The translations under genes and the position numbers were made by a program. 51,744 nt of DNA from a virus, in IMG/VR virus record IMGVR_UViG_3300046690_000688, positions 1 to 51,744 of that record, one strand, 5' to 3'. The notes below the pieces were generated by a model. That model saw nothing but the letters and a program-made list of their open reading frames with translations. It did no database searches and was not told the DNA's origin. Shown here piece by piece: positions 51,431-51,744 of this stretch (position 1 is its first letter; each line of letters opens with the position of its first letter).

Positions 51431-51744
51431 TGGGGAAGATCTCCGTCGCAGGCGTGAGCTTGGAGGACGTACCGGGCTGGGCCGTGAGCCTCGTCGCGGT
51501 GATCATCGTCAGCGTCGTGGCGTTCGGCCTGTGGTGGAAGACGGTGCGAGACCCGTCACGACAGCTCGTCACGCTCCGCGAGGCGAACAACGCGCTGCAC
51601 GCGGAGGTGGAAGAGTATAACAAGCACATCGGCGAGGTGGCCGAGACGACATCCGTCCTGATGAACGACGTGCGCGGCAAGCTGACCGCAGGCCGCTATA
51701 ACGACGGCTGCATCCTTTTGACGCGCACGATTCCCGGCGGGCTG
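51430..51744 (+). CDS. Membrane-anchored coiled-coil protein, cut at right edge
   Basis: TGATG overlap with the holin candidate. 105 codons are visible with no stop. N-terminal ~17 residues polar, then one TM span (A-V-S-L-V-A-V-I-I-V-S-V-V-A-F-G-L-W-W), then a coiled coil (L-R-E-A-N-N-A-L-H-A-E-V-E-E-Y-N-K-H-I). Such a membrane-anchored coil beside a holin is the layout of an inner-membrane spanin (Rz-like), but it also resembles the TM-coil proteins at 13237 and 13559. Confidence 0.65.
   Translation, partial: MGKISVAGVSLEDVPGWAVSLVAVIIVSVVAFGLWWKTVRDPSRQLVTLREANNALHAEVEEYNKHIGEVAETTSVLMNDVRGKLTAGRYNDGCILLTRTIPGGL

Overview
This window is a nearly gap-free stretch of a tailed double-stranded DNA phage genome, GC-rich by eye. 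Large terminase, portal, MuF-type minor head protein, prohead protease, major capsid protein, neck proteins, tail tube, frameshifted tail chaperones and a very long tape measure are all present. No sheath gene is visible, so the virion is most likely a siphovirus with a long flexible tail. I see no integrase, tRNA, CRISPR array or insertion sequence. The host cannot be named from the sequence. Both edges cut a gene (one leftward at base 1, one rightward at base 51744), so the genome continues or is a circular map opened here.

Layout. (1) 1-4176, leftward: two trains of tiny overlapping early genes (zinc-ribbon, HTH, single-TM and unknown proteins). Each is driven by a promoter whose -10 box lies 6 nt before the ATG, so the messages look leaderless. 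A strong hairpin terminator ends the first train. (2) 4343-6626, rightward: a Cro/CI-type regulator and a primase-polymerase/VirE-type helicase. (3) 6627-6889: a non-coding, AT-rich region with iterated 9-bp GTAAT units, a candidate replication origin or packaging/regulatory site. (4) 6890-18255: packaging and head module: small-terminase-like protein, TerL, portal, a 954-residue MuF protein carrying several effector-like domains, three or four small membrane/coiled-coil proteins, DUF2213 protease, scaffold-like protein, decoration protein and an encapsulin-like major capsid protein. One small gene (10121-10303) sits antisense inside it with its own leaderless promoter.

(5) 18284-29887: accessory and appendage region: a secreted protein with a signal peptide, LamG-like and other beta-rich proteins, a set of modifying enzymes (two methyltransferases, a CmcI-type hydroxylase domain, a GT-A-like protein, a GNAT acetyltransferase), Cys-rich small proteins, and a 1074-residue protein made mostly of about 38 copies of a ~20-residue repeat. 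(6) 29889-36074: neck and tail-tube genes, split by a second modification cassette (radical SAM/SPASM protein, GT2, methyltransferase, GT4). (7) 36184-49041: tail chaperones with a -1 slippery site, tape measure, distal tail, two paralogous LamG appendages, and a large hub-like protein whose C-terminus carries the same repeat as the 1074-residue protein. (8) 49043-51744: amidase/peptidase-type lysin, a small virion-like protein, a GH-A clan glycoside hydrolase and small membrane proteins.

Two features stand out. The first is the MuF protein: ParB-like, HTH, ParB-like and two ADP-ribosyltransferase-like modules are strung ahead of the MuF head domain and separated by a repeated GHEFHGNQWT motif, so it looks like an effector-delivery polyprotein packaged in the head. 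The second is the pair of glycosyl/methyl/radical-SAM cassettes embedded among structural genes, which suggests the virion surface (possibly the repeat protein) is chemically decorated.
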